DNA from: Hippasteria phrygiana | Taxonomy: Eukaryota; Echinodermata; Asteroidea; Valvatida; Goniasteridae | DNA: 64,000 nt | Reading direction: 5' to 3' | NCBI GenBank assembly: GCA_037893225.1 | Contig: JAZGUH010000025.1 | Coordinates: forward strand, 1,178,001 to 1,242,000 | In this document: in pieces, positions 1-11,115 of the stretch | Layout: each line of letters starts with the position of its first letter | Numbering within the stretch: position 1 is the first letter of the stretch | Notes under the pieces: generated by a model | What the model was told of the DNA's origin: nothing | The model's input: only the letters and a program-made list of their open reading frames with translations | Database searches by the model: none | Position numbers and translations under genes: made by a program

Positions 1-115
1 GAGTCCGAGTCCAAGTCCGAGTCATTTGTCATCGTGACTCAAGTCCGAGTCACGAAAAATGAGACTCGAGTCGGACTCCAGTCTGAGTCTGAGTCCCGAG
101 TCATACAAGTCTGTC
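1..115. repeat. Degenerate GAGTCC simple repeat
   Basis: The first 115 bases are an imperfect array of GAGTCC/AAGTCC/GACTC units on both strands. It lies in the THOC3 intron left of the first visible exon. Its style resembles the GAGTAC arrays at 739-900 and 2285-2497, so it may be the interior of a similar simple-repeat-bearing hAT element whose ends are outside the window or lost. Confidence 0.7.
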
Positions 116-362
116 TGTAATACTTAACATATCAACTTACTAATATACCAACTTCAAAAGTGGTTTGTGGATTGCTCTTGGTATCATTAAGAAGCATGTT
201 GTAGTTGGGATGGGAAGGTCAAAGGTGAAGATCACCATGGTGTTAAGGTGTACAATGTACTTTCTGGCTTATACATTGTATGGTTTAAACATTTTCAGGA
301 GGCGGGGTATTTGTCTTGTCAATACATCTGACAACGTGTACATATATTCCCATTTTCTACAG

Positions 363-519
363 ACACGAGAAGCTACATATCGTGGCCACACAGACAGCGT
401 TGACCAACTCTGTTGGCATCCATCTGATCCAGAGCTTTTTGTAACCGCATCTGGTGATAAGACCATCAGAATATGGGATGCAAGAGCTAACAAGACAGTT
501 ACAACAGTCAACACCAAGG
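363..519 (+). CDS. THOC3: THOC3 exon (first in window)
   Basis: The acceptor is ttttctacag before 363 and the donor is G|GTAATT after 519. It ends in phase 1, splitting the glycine codon of the TKGEN stretch. It encodes a complete WD repeat with YRGHTDSVDQLCWHP and the strand-c/d signature SGDKTIRIWD. The open frame continuing upstream of 363 is intronic read-through and not conserved protein. Confidence 0.93.
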
Positions 520-3500
520 GTAATTCTAACTAGCATCTAAAATCTAGTGACCCACTCCATTAGCCTTTTTGAGATATGGCAGACACAATAGGAGGGCGCT
601 ATTCGATTTGGGTAAACCTTTTGTGCCATACAAAAGGTTTACCCAAATCAAATAGCGCCCTCCTATTGTGTCCGCCATACATGTATCTCAAAAAGGCTAA
701 TGGAAATGTGTCATGTGCCAAGCTAACATTTTAGTTGTCAGTGTTGTAGTCGAGTACTTTTTTCCGAGTACCGAGTACTTCCGAGTACTTAGATTGCCGA
801 GTAACATTCAAGTCCTAGTACTTTGCCAACCGAGTACAAGTACAGGTCTCCGAGTCCGAGTACTTGTATTTCCGAGTACGAGTCCGAGTACATTGTGCTT
901 GAAGTAAGGATGGGACGTTTACACGTTTAAACGAAGAAAAAAATGCAAATCCGTTCAGAAATGTTCCCAAACGTTTAAACAGAACTCAAAATTTCAAATG
1001 GGACCTTGTATTTACGCAATCTACCTTCAAGTTTTATTTACAAAGAATCTACGATCTTTGAAAACGTGGATGTTAATTAATTTTTCCAAACGTGTCTTTG
1101 TCATTATTTTAGTCAGTAATACATGTATGCAAGTTTCCAACACAAAAACACTCTCTCCTTCATGGAAAAATATGCCACTTCCTGACGTGACATCACTGAC
1201 TGCGCGACGGTCAACGTTAAACCGTCATCTTGAATTGCCTCATTATGTATTCATGAGTCATGAATGCATTAAGTTGGTATTTAAGCCAATAGAGCACCGA
1301 AGTGATGACGTCAATGCAATGTTTGGAACCAGAATACTTTTGTTATGTGTTTGCATGACTGGCTGTTAACAAAGGAACAGTCGAAATGTACATTTGCTTA
1401 GAACCAGTTGTCATGCCAACTGACGTTAGACGTCGGTACTCATAGGGGAAAAGGCATGCTGTGTTTCGGGCCGTGTTATGAATATTTAACTTGTCAATCG
1501 CCATGACCATTCATAAATATTGAAGCTGGAATCCCCTGGCCTTATAAGGCTGGATATTTTGAATTTGAATGCCTGTATCAGAAAGCGCCAATGCCACTCA
1601 AAAGTGAGATCAACGATCACCAAAAAGGGATGATCCAAGCCTGGCATCGACATGGGGAGGGGGAATTCCAACCGCGATATTGCCCGGAGGCTTGGGATTT
1701 TGGAGGGTACCGTGAGGTACAATTTGCGGAAATTGCAAGATAATAGAAAACGAGGCAAGATCTGAAGACCACCTCCTGCGGAGTTCGCGCCGAAACTTCG
1801 CACGAAACCATCGAACAAACATTTTGAGAACACATCGGCATTTCACATGTAAGATTGGCCCAATTACGGGTTCATGGCTAGATATTTGTCCGGTTCGCTC
1901 CTGGCCCCTGCCCGCCTTGCAAACAGGACGCTGGCAAGGGCTGATCTCTTTGAGCTCTCTTTGAGATTTTGCATAACCTGTGACGTAGCATGCAGAGCAC
2001 AAACTCGATTGCTACAGCTGTTTATCGTGTAGCGCGCGCTAGCTGCATGCAAAGGTCATGATAAGTTACCCATAATGCCATCCATACTTCCTTCACAAGA
2101 TTCTGAGAAGCGACATCAGCCCTTCCCCCCATGCCCGGCCCAGCGCCCTGTTTGCAGGGCGGGGGGTACAAGCAAATTTGTCCGGACGGTGCGCAGAGGA
2201 AGTCGATTTCTCCGCAATCAACCATTTGAAAGTATAGATAAAATAATCAGTGGGGCCGTGGTAAGTCAAGCCATACGTTTTTTTTGTATCGAGTATTGCT
2301 ATTCGAGTACTAGTACCTTGATGGTCGAGTACAATTTTGACACGTCGAGTTCAAGTACTTTGCTGGCCGAGTACGAGTACCGTCAGTTGGAGTACGAGTA
2401 CTTTGACATTCGAGTACAAGTACGAGTATGAGTACTCTAAAAATGGTACTCGAGTAGTACTCGAGTACGAGTACCGAGTACGAGTACTACAACACTGCAA
2501 ACGATACTCGCTTTGATTTGATTGGTGTTGTCACAAAACCATTTATTCATCAACGACCTAAAATGAAGTAACTTATTTCAACTACATGTAGCAAAACGAG
2601 TTAAACTACATCAAAATATAAATTAAAGGCAAAACGAGTTAAACAACTAAGAAAAAATCATGTTTAATGGCCAAAGAATTCCTTAAAACTGCACTCCAAA
2701 TTCGCAGCACAACTTTTGAACCAAAGCGAATGTCACTTTAGTACGTTAGCCGAACGTTTAAAAGTGAAACAATAAAGCACTTTTTCGAAACAAAACATAT
2801 CAAGGATTTTTTGCAGGGGGATGTTTCTAAAAGGTGACTCCCAAAATGTTTCGTCTGGGGGAAAAAATAACAAGCGGGGGAAGGGGGAGGGGGCAGACAC
2901 TTTCTCACCGTTGGTGGCGCCATTTAATCTCTTTGTTTCGTTCTAAACCATTGGCAAAATAAGACCTGTAGGTTTTCTGCTTTTTCTGGTATGCAACTTT
3001 AGGCATTGGCCCTGACAAGCAAAAAAAAAAAAGGGCAACTAGCGGGGGGAAATGTGGCATCGTGATGAGCATTCAGTGAGGTTATGTAAAAAAATACTCG
3101 GGGGAGACAGGGACACCAAATAATCACACGGACACGGCAAAATAATTATGAGCAAGTTGTTTTGTTTTCACTTAATAACCACATTTTGTTTGCACCGCCG
3201 GGAGCGGCACATTACACTGCCCGCTTCCCATGTACATGTATAGAGGATTATACAATCATAACAAAAGGCGAAAGCACTCCTATCACATGTTCGTACCTCA
3301 TAAGACACAGCTAAGATAAGTAGTGAATTGAAACTTGAACAGGGGACAAAACCGCAAGCTTCCCATCAAAGCTTCTATCTTGTCGGAAACCTTACTCAAA
3401 GGACAACTGTAACAAAACAATTGATACAATTTCAACCGCAAGTTAGCTTTCGGGAATTGTTGGTAAAAATACATGGACTCAAAAGGCATCTTTCTAGCTA

Positions 3501-6500
3501 GCCAAGTGTCAAATCAAAGTTAACACCGACATCCGCAATCTTGACGCTTGGAAATTGTCGGCAAATGAACTCAAACGATGTTTTACTCAGATTTTTTTCC
3601 AACAATTTATCGGCAAGTAATCAATAGAAAAGGGCGCTTGCCTTTCTGAATGTTGTGTCAAAAATTTACAAAGACAGTTTCGGGTAATAGAATCGATAAA
3701 ATGGAACCGGATACCCGTAATCAGCGGTCGGGTCACGGGTATCCGGGTACCCGGCACGGCCCTAATGTGTACATGTAATATATTTGAAAGCGTACATGTA
3801 CATGTACATGTACAATGTACATGTACTTACATTTTGTGTACAGTACATGAAATTAAATTCACTTTCTGTTGTATATATATGCACATTGCTTATAAACATT
3901 TTATATTTTACTTTCATTTGTGAACACTGCAGGTGAGAATATCAATATTTGCTGGAGTCCAGATGGCCAAACAATTGCTGTTGGAAACAAGGAAGATCTT
4001 GTGACGTTTGTGGATGCAAGGTCTCATCGTATAAAGACTGAGGAACAGTTCAAGTTTGAAGTTAATGAACTTTCTTGGAATAATGAGAATGACCTGTTTT
4101 TCCTGACCAATGGGCATGGTTGCATTAATGTTTTAAGGTAAACACATTTAAATGTACTCTTACTTTGTGCTTTTTACTTTCATTTCAGGCAGTTACATGT
4201 AACTAATCGGTTGAATGGTGGTAACGTTCCCCAAATACTTTTTATAAAGATTGTGGATAAAATCAAATGCAGTGTCAGAGATGGCAAAAGTACATTTATT
4301 CATCCATCACTTTGGGCAATTAAAGGGACACATTGCTAAAATTGCTTCATGTGTATGGGTTAAAAGATCTTGAAAAAGTAGAATTTAATATACGCAACCA
4401 TCCCTTGAAAATGCACCTTTTGTCTGAAAATCATACACATACAGTACATGTACAAAATGTACATGTACTGTCCAGTTTCCAGTGGTCCAATTTTTCCAAA
4501 GCAGACTTTCATCCCTCTTCATTAATGATTTTTGGATAAACCATATGTACCAATTTTATGACAAATGCTTTTCCACTTTCAAGGCAAAGTCTTTCTTTAC
4601 GTACATGTACAGGTTATAACTTGTACTCCATTAATACGATTTGAAGCTTTGCATGGTGGAAACAATGAGAAATAAATGAGATTGCCTAACAAGCTACATG
4701 TGTACTGCAACAACCCAGTGCACACAACAGCATCCAGTCGTTGCACACAGAAGGCATAAAGCTGCAAGCAACACCCACAGCCCTTTCATCACTCACTCTC
4801 CTGAGGACACACAGAGCACATTGTATGAAACGTTGAGATCCATTCTCACCCCGGTTCTTTTTAGAACCACACACAGATCCATATTGATATGCACATTTCA
4901 GTACACTTTGTACGTGTCTATAAGCCATATTGCATATTTATTAGCAGCGTACCCAATCACGATCTGGTGTGATTGGGGTGTGTAATGAGCAAGGCAGGTA
5001 TGTTAAGGTGCCTTCGGAAACAGATCGCCGCATTTTAACCGATACGGTCACTGCGATTTATCCGGGTTTTTTACTAAGAATCATGCAAAACATGGTTTCA
5101 CCGCACCGAATTCACTCATGCGAGGGGAAGTTAATGAGGTACATGTACCCGTAGAACGTGGTTATGTTAAAATCATGAATATGCATTCGCGTCCGTTCAG
5201 AAAGTGGTGACCGTGTTGAACTGATGCAATTACTTGCAGGTTTACGTTGATGAAGATCGCGGCGGCTGCATTGCCTAAATTGTGCATGAAATACAGAGGT
5301 TTGCAAAAAAAATTTGATGGGAAAGTGGACAAATATTCAATAAAACAGATTTCGGCTCAAAACCTGTGATAGAATGTGTTTAAGGGACAAGACCAAAACT
5401 ATTTTAATTAGTTGTTCGCAGCACTCGCTCTCAAAAGTAAATAACTACATGTAGCACTTTATACAATCTCTTTTTGGTATTAAAATTGTTCTTCCGCTAT
5501 TTGACATAAAAATAACGTGGTTCACATACAATGTACATTGTAGCAAGTCATTTTGTATTCCCTCAATTTGAAAGTGTTTTTGTGAAGTTTACTGCATGAT
5601 TGATGCCGTCGTGGTCTCTAAGCCACGAAAAAAAATTCTGTTCTGTAATTGTTTTAATTTATATAAAAAAGGAGGAGCTTCGTTCATCACACGTATCAGA
5701 AAAAACAATCACGAAAAGTAGTGAAATTGAAGAAAACCAATTTTTGATTTTTCAACACAATGCGACTATTTCGAAGTCAGTCCATGTGTTGACGATAAAT
5801 TTGTTGGTTATGTTCTCATCATTGATTATACTGATTGACAGAGTGTTACATGTATATTTTTATTCCCAAGAATGCCTTAACCCAAACCCTCAAATTTTAA
5901 TATGATTTTGCATGCATCCTATGGGGTAAGGGTGATGATAGATGTACATCATGAGTACATGTACCTGTGTCACAAAGATTTTTTGGGTGGACACCTTATA
6001 TATGTACACTGTACATGTACAATGTAGGTACATACATGTATGTACATGTACATGTATTATGTGCGGGTGTGTGAAAATCTGAACCCATATCTTTAGTGCA
6101 ACATACATGTACAGTACATGTAGCACCATCAAGACACACCTCTATAAAAATGAATGCACCCCAACTTGGTGGATTAGCAAGGGTACAATATTAAACTGGT
6201 TTAAAATCCACACTTTCCATCACAATCCTCTTCATAAGTGTGACATCATTTAGACCGGAAAGTGCTGTGCAAATGAATAGGGTACGCACGCGTGTTGCTT
6301 CCTGCTCTTTCCACAGAGTGCCACATTTGTGACCTGAAAGTTAAAACACTTCGTGCAAAGAGAATACTCATAATGTAAAAATGTACAGGTATGCAATCTA
6401 CCCCTGTACATGCATCCATGTATTCCGGACAAGTGTCTTTTGTGATATGCCGGCGCATGCACGTGCTGGCACACGCAGAGGCGGAGAAGTGATCATGTTT

Positions 6501-9500
6501 GCTGGACAGGTTTGAGACTTTTGTCTGAAATCAGACCTTTTGAATCTCAGAAAGATATTACAACTTCCGGGATTGGAGGTTTTGGGTTGGGTTTCTTTAA
6601 CTGGTACCCGGGTACCCGTGTTTTTTCAATTGGGTACCCGGGTACCCGTGTTTTTTCAATGGGGTAACCTGTTCTTTTACTACCCGTAAATTCACACCCC
6701 TAGTTGTGGTGAAAACTGCTAAAATATTTCATGAAGGATTTAAACACCACTAATGGGGTGTACATGAATATAGCAACCAATGACAAATGCTGACAGCAAC
6801 TGCTATGTGTAAACAAAAACATGATACACTTTTTAAATTGAATAGCGTCAAACCTGTCCTTCAGAACCTAATTAATTAGCTCCTAGTATAATATACCGGA
6901 GACATGGCCATTTATGTTACGCTCATTGAAATTGGTATCGGCACTACATGTACATGTAAATGCACCGAATAACAGGCTGGTAAATTTCAGGAGAGGATTT
7001 TTCTATAGGTAAAGTAATGGGCCGTCGTAATCATGACCCTATTGTCATGTCCAACAGATGAGTTCAGTATGGTGGTTAACCAAGCGGATAAGTATGACAT
7101 AATTTAAATAGAAGCTTCGCTTTTTACTCGACTCAACCCATCGAGGTAAAAAATGCCATTTTAGATAAGCCTCTTACCCAACCCATTTTGATTTGGGGGC
7201 TAGGAGTGATGTCACATAAAATGGACATGTCTCAGGTACATCATACTAGGAGCTAATTAGGTTCTGATGGACAATTTTGATGCTATTCAATTTTAAGTGT
7301 GTCATGTCCTTTTTTACACGTAGTACATGTAGATATAATAAAGTTATGCATATGTGCCATATTATGAGCGTACTTGTAAATTAGAACAGAGATTTTCTCT
7401 TTTGCCCTTTCCCGACGTAATGTACATGTATGAAGCATTGTATGCTCGGTGCTTTCCGAGAGCCTGTGTGAAAAAATTCACAGGCTTACTTGGGCGGGAC
7501 TGTAACCCACGACTTCCTGCTTGCTTGTGCAGACGTCTTAACCACTCGACCACCGAGCTTGCTGGGTTCGGCTGGCCGATTCGAATCCAATGCAGCAGCG
7601 GGTACTGCGTAATCAATGTGAAGATGGAATTTGCGTCGGGGATGATGATTTATATTTTTGAGCATACTTGTTACATGCCAGAGACATGATCAAACAGGTA
7701 ATGTAATGCATGTGTATTGCCTTCTTCTTCAGCTACCCTGATCTCAAATGTCTGCATGTTCTAAATGCCCATCCAGCCAACTGTATTTGTATCGAGTTTG
7801 ACCCAACTGGAAAGTACTTTGCCACAGGAAGTGCTGATGCTCTTGCCAGTTTGTGGGATGTCAAGGAGCTTGTTTGCCTTAGAACGTTTTCCAGGTATTG
7901 AAATGTTTGGGTGTATCGGTTGAAACGGGTTGTATTTTGTTAATACTACAACGTACATGTACACGTATAGCCCGCTGGTACCATTTGTCTAAAAGCACTA
8001 GACACAAAAGGGGGGTTCGTCTTATGACGTCAGATTTGGTTTGCTGCCCGCAGCGACGACTTTTAGCATGTTTAGACAAATGGCCCCAGCGGGAGTAACT
8101 GACTTTCAAGACCATTTTGTGATGCAATGCATCTTAAGGCCTTTTCACACTAGAGTATCCATCCCCGGGGCGAACCCGCCTGGGGGTGACGTGCAATTTT
8201 TCACCACCGAGTTCAGCCCGCGTCGATTCTCACTTGCTTTTCTCAAACCCCACGAGTTCGCCCCGGGGATCGGCACAATCGTTTCTCACTTGAACACGGT
8301 GGTCATCAGTTCAGTGTTGTAGTCGAGACCATTTCAAGACCAGGCACAAGACCATGCACAAGTACCAGGCATAAACCATGACAAAGGAATGCTTTTGTTA
8401 CAGTTCATTTGAATAGCTTAAGACTTGGATTAAGACTGCTGGTCTCGTGCTGGTCTCGTGCTGGTCTCGTGCTGGTCTCGTGCTGGTCTCGTGCTGGTCT
8501 CGTGCTGGTCTCGTGCTGGTCTCGTGCTGGTCTCGTGCTGGTGTCTTGCAGGGTCTTGCAGGGTCTTGTGTGGTCTTGTGTGGTCTTGTGTGGTCTTGTG
8601 ATGGTCTCGACTACAACACTGCATCAGTTCGAGCGCTTATCGAATGGCGCGTATATCGAGTGGTGTGCATGTGTAGTTTATGCATTACCGGAAATCTCGG
8701 TGGAAGCGTGCGAAGATTTTTCCCACAGTGCAACAGTTACAAACATGGCGCCTACCTGTGGAATCGATGTCACGCAAAGCAATGTTTGTTTCCTTTTCAT
8801 CTGTTAATATTCAGAAGCCGCAGACGTCGAGAAAACGATTCATGTTATGTTGTGCTGATATGCAAATATATCAAAATAAGTGCGCTTTTTGGTGACCTTG
8901 TGCCGTTTCTCGCCCCGGGACGAACTTACCCCTCCCCCATTACTCACTACCATTCTCGCCCCGGGGAAAGTGTCTCGCCCCGGAGATAAGATTTTGAACC
9001 CTGGTCCAGAGCAGGGTTGAACTCGCCCCGGGGAATGAGCAATCTCGGGGGGGGGGGGATTTCAAGTGTGAATCAGGGCTTATTTTCACCCCGCTTCGCA
9101 CCGGGGCCACCCCCCGAGATTTGGTCTAGTGTGAAAAAGGCCTTTAGTAATGAATCAAATAAAAGGTACAAGTATGAAAGAAAAAAAAATCCACTGAGTT
9201 TGTTAAAAAACTTTTAGATGTATCTTTTAAAAACTGCTCTACATTGGCAGATTGGCAGTCCAAGATTGATAAATTGTCCGTGTTTTTTCTTACAATGAAT
9301 CAGTTGCATGCTTGTACTATAAACGTCTGAGTAGTTATTTGTTTCCTGGCCCATCTGCACCTGGTTTCCCCTAAAATACAGTTACAATTACAAAATGAAA
9401 TTAGGATTATACAAAATGTAGGTCTGATTTTCTGTTTATATTATAAACTTGATTGATATGTATTGATTAGATTCTTGTTTGAATGTTTGTATCATTTCTT

Positions 9501-11115
9501 TGCTTAGACTGGACTGGCCAGTAAGGACATTGAGTTTCAGTTATGATGGAAAGATGTTAGCATCTGCTTCAGAGGATCTGGCCATTGATATTGCTTTTGT
9601 TGAAACAGGTACATATGTATTATGTTGATAATTATTTTGTTAATTCCACTGCAGAAGTACACCCCATTTACACTGAATCTGGCAAAGGCAGGTCCTGCAA
9701 GAGTAAAAAAACAAAACAGAAAGGGGGTGTGGGGGCTTTTTGCTTTCACATTTACAGTCATCCTAATCACACAAGGTAGCGAATTAAACAATTAGTGTCA
9801 ATTCACCATTTACAACAAAAAGAGTGTGAAAGGTCATTGGTGAAAGGTTGTTCTGGATCATGTAGTGCTTATCGTTTAATGCTGCTGGATATTTGAACAC
9901 AAATTTGTAAACTTTTCGAATGGTTGTTTTAAACTTCTGCTTTCACTCTGGACTGAAACAAATTAACATTGAACGGAAGCTGCTTGGTCTTGATAAAAAT
10001 GGTAAAACTGGAATTTGGAATGGATTGGCGTAAAATTGAAACCAGATAAAACTTTTGCTGAACACGTCGAATTGCAACCATGTGAGTTTGGCTTGGTTCC
10101 GAAGTGCCATGTTTTGTGAAATTCCATTTGATTCTGCAGTTCTGCAGCAGCAGTATGATCGTCCCACCTAATTTAACTTTCAGTTTTTGCCTTACTTGCC
10201 CAGATGTCAATAATCATAATTTCATACTTTTCACCATTTTCATATTTTTCATGAATAGCTTCAGTGTCAAATGCAAGCATCTGTACTGTATCATCATTTT
10301 GGAATTGGGTCACAAACTTGAAAAACCAGGTCAATTGCTGATGTCTCATGATATATCTGATGGCATGATGATTGAAAACAAATCCACTTTGTACTAGCAT
10401 AGATATATATTGTATGTGAACCAACATGACAAAAATCCCAAAGGCCCACAAAAACCATGCAGTTCAAACTTTTCATCTGTTACTGACACAATCTGTCACT
10501 AATTTACAGTTGCAAACATAACCAAGAACAAAACGAGAACAGCACAGGGCTGCCTAGGAGAAAACAAAAATTGAAATAAAGCACTGGGCGTATCACACTC
10601 CAACAAATAGTAAATCAAAGGAGAAACAGATGCTACACGTACCACTTCCATAAATACACATACACTGAGGATCAAAGTCAAATTAAGTCTTTTTGAATTT
10701 AGGGACCATGCTTAACTCCAGTCCTTGTGCTTGGAGGTGGGAAATATGAGTACCACCAAAGCTCATGTGTGGTGATGTTTTCTCTTTTCTCTGTCACTGT
10801 TATGATACAGGAACTTCTGTGTATTACATTGTATGTTAAAATTATATAAAATAAGAGACAACATATTTATAACATCAACATTAATGAAACAGATACTTGT
10901 ACATGTACAGTACTATAACTAAGTACAAATTTCTGTTTTCTGTTGCTCAAGGTGAAAAGATTACTGAAGTTCAGTGTGAAAGCCCAACATTTACAGTAGC
11001 GTGGCATCCCAAGAAACATTTGTTGGCATTTGCATGTGATGATAAAGATAAGTATAACCGAGACAGGGATGCAGGAACCATCAAATTGTTTGGACTTCCC
11101 AATGATCTGTCTTAG
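363..11115 (+). CDS. THOC3: THO complex subunit 3, 3' part (five exons, 262 residues)
   Basis: THOC3 is a WD40-propeller subunit of the nuclear THO complex, which with UAP56 and ALYREF forms TREX and couples transcription to mRNA packaging and export. Exons are 363-519, 3933-4137, 7733-7894, 9508-9608 and 10952-11115. Their sum is 789 bases, so the frame stays open through every junction to the TAG stop. The translation follows vertebrate THOC3 almost collinearly: YRGHTDSVDQLCWHPSDP, GENINICWSPDGQTIAVGN, NAHPANCICIEFDP, LDWPVRTLSFS, ESPTFTVAWHPKKHLLAFA and the C-terminal KLFGLPND. Human THOC3 is about 351 residues, so roughly 90 N-terminal residues lie upstream of the window. All introns are GT/AG. 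They are 3,413, 3,595, 1,613 and 1,343 bases long and full of mobile-element debris. No frame damage is visible, so the gene appears functional. Confidence 0.95.
557..703. mobile_element. Short foldback MITE
   Basis: A nearly perfect inverted repeat of about 70 bases per arm: CCATTAGCCTTTTTGAGA at the left matches the reverse complement of TCTCAAAAAGGCTAATGG at the right. The centre is near 630. It sits in the first visible THOC3 intron, 38 bases after the exon donor, and would form a stable hairpin in pre-mRNA. Superfamily unassigned. Confidence 0.8.
739..900. repeat. hAT-type terminus plus CGAGTAC array
   Basis: The segment opens with CAGTGTTGTAGTCGAG, the same terminus as the hAT element at 8312-8621, and runs into degenerate CGAGTACTT repeats. 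A matching right end reading CAACACTG occurs at 2497, but the 8-base flanks (731-738 and 2498-2505) differ, so one complete element cannot be claimed. Confidence 0.6.
1370..2284. other. Intronic DNA without recognised gene
   Basis: Part of the THOC3 intron. The open frames here show no domain or splice logic. A GC-rich stretch around 1640-2200 with GCCCGCC and GCAGGGCGGGG motifs looks like degraded repeat DNA. Nothing further can be supported. Confidence 0.5.
2285..2497. repeat. CGAGTAC/GAGTACGAGTAC array with hAT-type right end
   Basis: A dense degenerate array of GAGTAC units ends in CTACTACAACACTG, close to the reverse complement of the CAGTGTTGTAGT terminus at 739 and 8312. It is probably the right end of a simple-repeat-bearing hAT relative. 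The left boundary is not visible. Confidence 0.6.
2803..3051. mobile_element. Degenerate copy of the 50943-51235 hAT family
   Basis: Blocks shared in order with 50943-51235 are TTTTTGCAGGGGG, an AAAATGTTxCG block, ACAAGCGGGGG, TTGGTGGCGCCA, TTAATCTC, GGCAAAATAAGACCTGTA and GGGCAAC. Terminal repeats are eroded. Non-coding, within the THOC3 intron. Confidence 0.55.
3933..4137 (+). CDS. THOC3: THOC3 exon
   Basis: The acceptor is aacactgcag and the donor is AAG|GTAAAC. It enters in phase 1 and exits in phase 2. It encodes GENINICWSPDGQTIAVGN through FEVNELSWNNENDLFFLTN and GCINVL, two propeller blades typical of THOC3. Confidence 0.94.
4319..4430 (+). mobile_element. Fragment of the TTAA-flanked MITE family
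   Basis: It starts ATTAAAGGGACACATTGC and is followed by diverged blocks shared with 36555-37156 (AAAAGTAGAATxTAA, then CATCCCTTGAAAATGC). The right end is missing. It lies in the second visible THOC3 intron. Confidence 0.6.
4796..4872 (+). repeat. Penelope-type terminal motif, copy 1
   Basis: CTGAGGACACACAGAGC, then GAAACGTTGAG, then the hairpin GGTTCTTTTTAGAACC. The same order occurs at 16168-16240, and a shorter version near 11455-11490. Such CTGANGA...GAAAC segments followed by short hairpins resemble hammerhead-like ends of Penelope-like retroelements. The assignment is inference. Confidence 0.4.
4880..6590. other. THOC3 intronic DNA, TACATGTA-rich
   Basis: No gene recognised. Palindromic TACATGTA/GTACATGTAC clusters are conspicuous near 5995-6060 and 6100-6122. 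The antisense open frames here are mostly translations of those clusters. Confidence 0.5.
6601..6715. repeat. GGGTACCC-rich repeat, probable hAT end
   Basis: Two near-identical units of GGGTACCCGGGTACCCGTG followed by TTTTTTCAAT, ending with TACCCGTAAATTCACACCCC. A similar GGGTACCCG stretch is at 3710-3765. The arrangement resembles simple-repeat ends of hAT relatives. No second terminus was found. Confidence 0.45.
6819..7307. mobile_element. MITE with about 95-base terminal inverted repeats
   Basis: Left ACATGATACACTTTTTAAATTG... and right ...CAATTTTAAGTGTGTCATGT are inverted copies, as are the adjoining AGAACCTAATTAATTAGCTCCTAGTA and its partner near 7248-7263. The interior has no coding content. 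Located in the second visible THOC3 intron. Confidence 0.7.
7480..7562 (-). repeat. tRNA-derived SINE head (Leu/Ser-like)
   Basis: On the minus strand the sequence shows GCTCGGTGGTCGAGTGG with TTAAGACGTCTGC (A box) and GTGGGTTACAGTCCCGC (B box) at tRNA-like spacing. This fits a Pol III tRNA-derived SINE rather than a working tRNA: the arms pair imperfectly and it lies inside the THOC3 intron. Confidence 0.6.
7733..7894 (+). CDS. THOC3: THOC3 exon
   Basis: The acceptor cttcttcttcag is strongly pyrimidine-rich and the donor is CAG|GTATTG. It encodes SYPDLKCLHVLNAHPANC through the WD signature GSADALASLWDVKELVC and ends in phase 2 within an arginine codon (FSR). Confidence 0.94.
7971..8093. mobile_element. 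Small MITE with CCCGCTGG ends
   Basis: CCCGCTGGTACCATTTGTCTAA at the left is inverted as TTAGACAAATGG...CCAGCGGG at the right. A related right arm with GACGACTTTTAGACAAATGG and CCAGCGGG is present near 58195-58230. Non-coding. Confidence 0.65.
8137..9143. mobile_element. Harbinger-like MITE with TTA target duplication
   Basis: The ends AGGCCTTTTCACACTAGA and TCTAGTGTGAAAAAGGCCT are inverted repeats, each flanked by TTA (8134-8136 and 9144-9146). A 3-base TWA duplication is characteristic of PIF/Harbinger elements. The interior is rich in GCCCCGGGG palindromes and has no transposase. A hAT element is inserted at 8312-8621, so the ancestral length was about 690 bases. It lies in the THOC3 intron 7895-9507. 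Confidence 0.8.
8312..8621. mobile_element. hAT-type element with TGGTCTCGTGC minisatellite
   Basis: The terminal inverted repeats CAGTGTTGTAGTCGAGACC and GGTCTCGACTACAACACTG are flanked by identical 8-base duplications CATCAGTT (8304-8311 and 8622-8629), the hAT hallmark. The interior is a tandem array of an 11-base TGGTCTCGTGC unit (about 8448-8545) followed by TGGTCTTGTG units. The long open frames through it are an artefact of the array. Confidence 0.9.
9508..9608 (+). CDS. THOC3: THOC3 exon
   Basis: A short 101-base exon between tttgcttag and ACAG|GTACAT. It completes the split arginine and encodes LDWPVRTLSFSYDGKMLA and SASEDLAIDIAFVETG. It carries no long open frame of its own and is recognised by THOC3 collinearity and phase. 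Confidence 0.9.
9610..10940. other. THOC3 intron without recognised element
   Basis: AT-rich intron DNA. Open frames on both strands are short, lack domains and overlap each other. I see no inverted repeat or tandem array here. Confidence 0.5.
10952..11115 (+). CDS. THOC3: THOC3 terminal exon
   Basis: The acceptor gttgctcaag precedes GTGAAAAG. The exon encodes GEKITEVQCESPTFTVAWHP, then the acidic ACDDKDKYNRDRDAGT loop and KLFGLPND, and ends at TAG 11113-11115. No confident polyadenylation site could be chosen. An AATAAA lies near 11497 but inside a dispersed repeat. Confidence 0.93.

Noticed and set aside
739..2497. A single 1.76-kb hAT element joining the two CAGTGTTG/CAACACTG ends
   Set aside because: The 8-base flanks differ (TTAGTTGT and CAAACGAT), and the GAGTAC arrays are in the same orientation and not inverted.
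8409..8989. Open frames of 132 and 180 residues over the hAT element
   Set aside because: The repeated VSCWSRAGLVL pattern is the 11-base minisatellite read through. The remainder crosses element borders.
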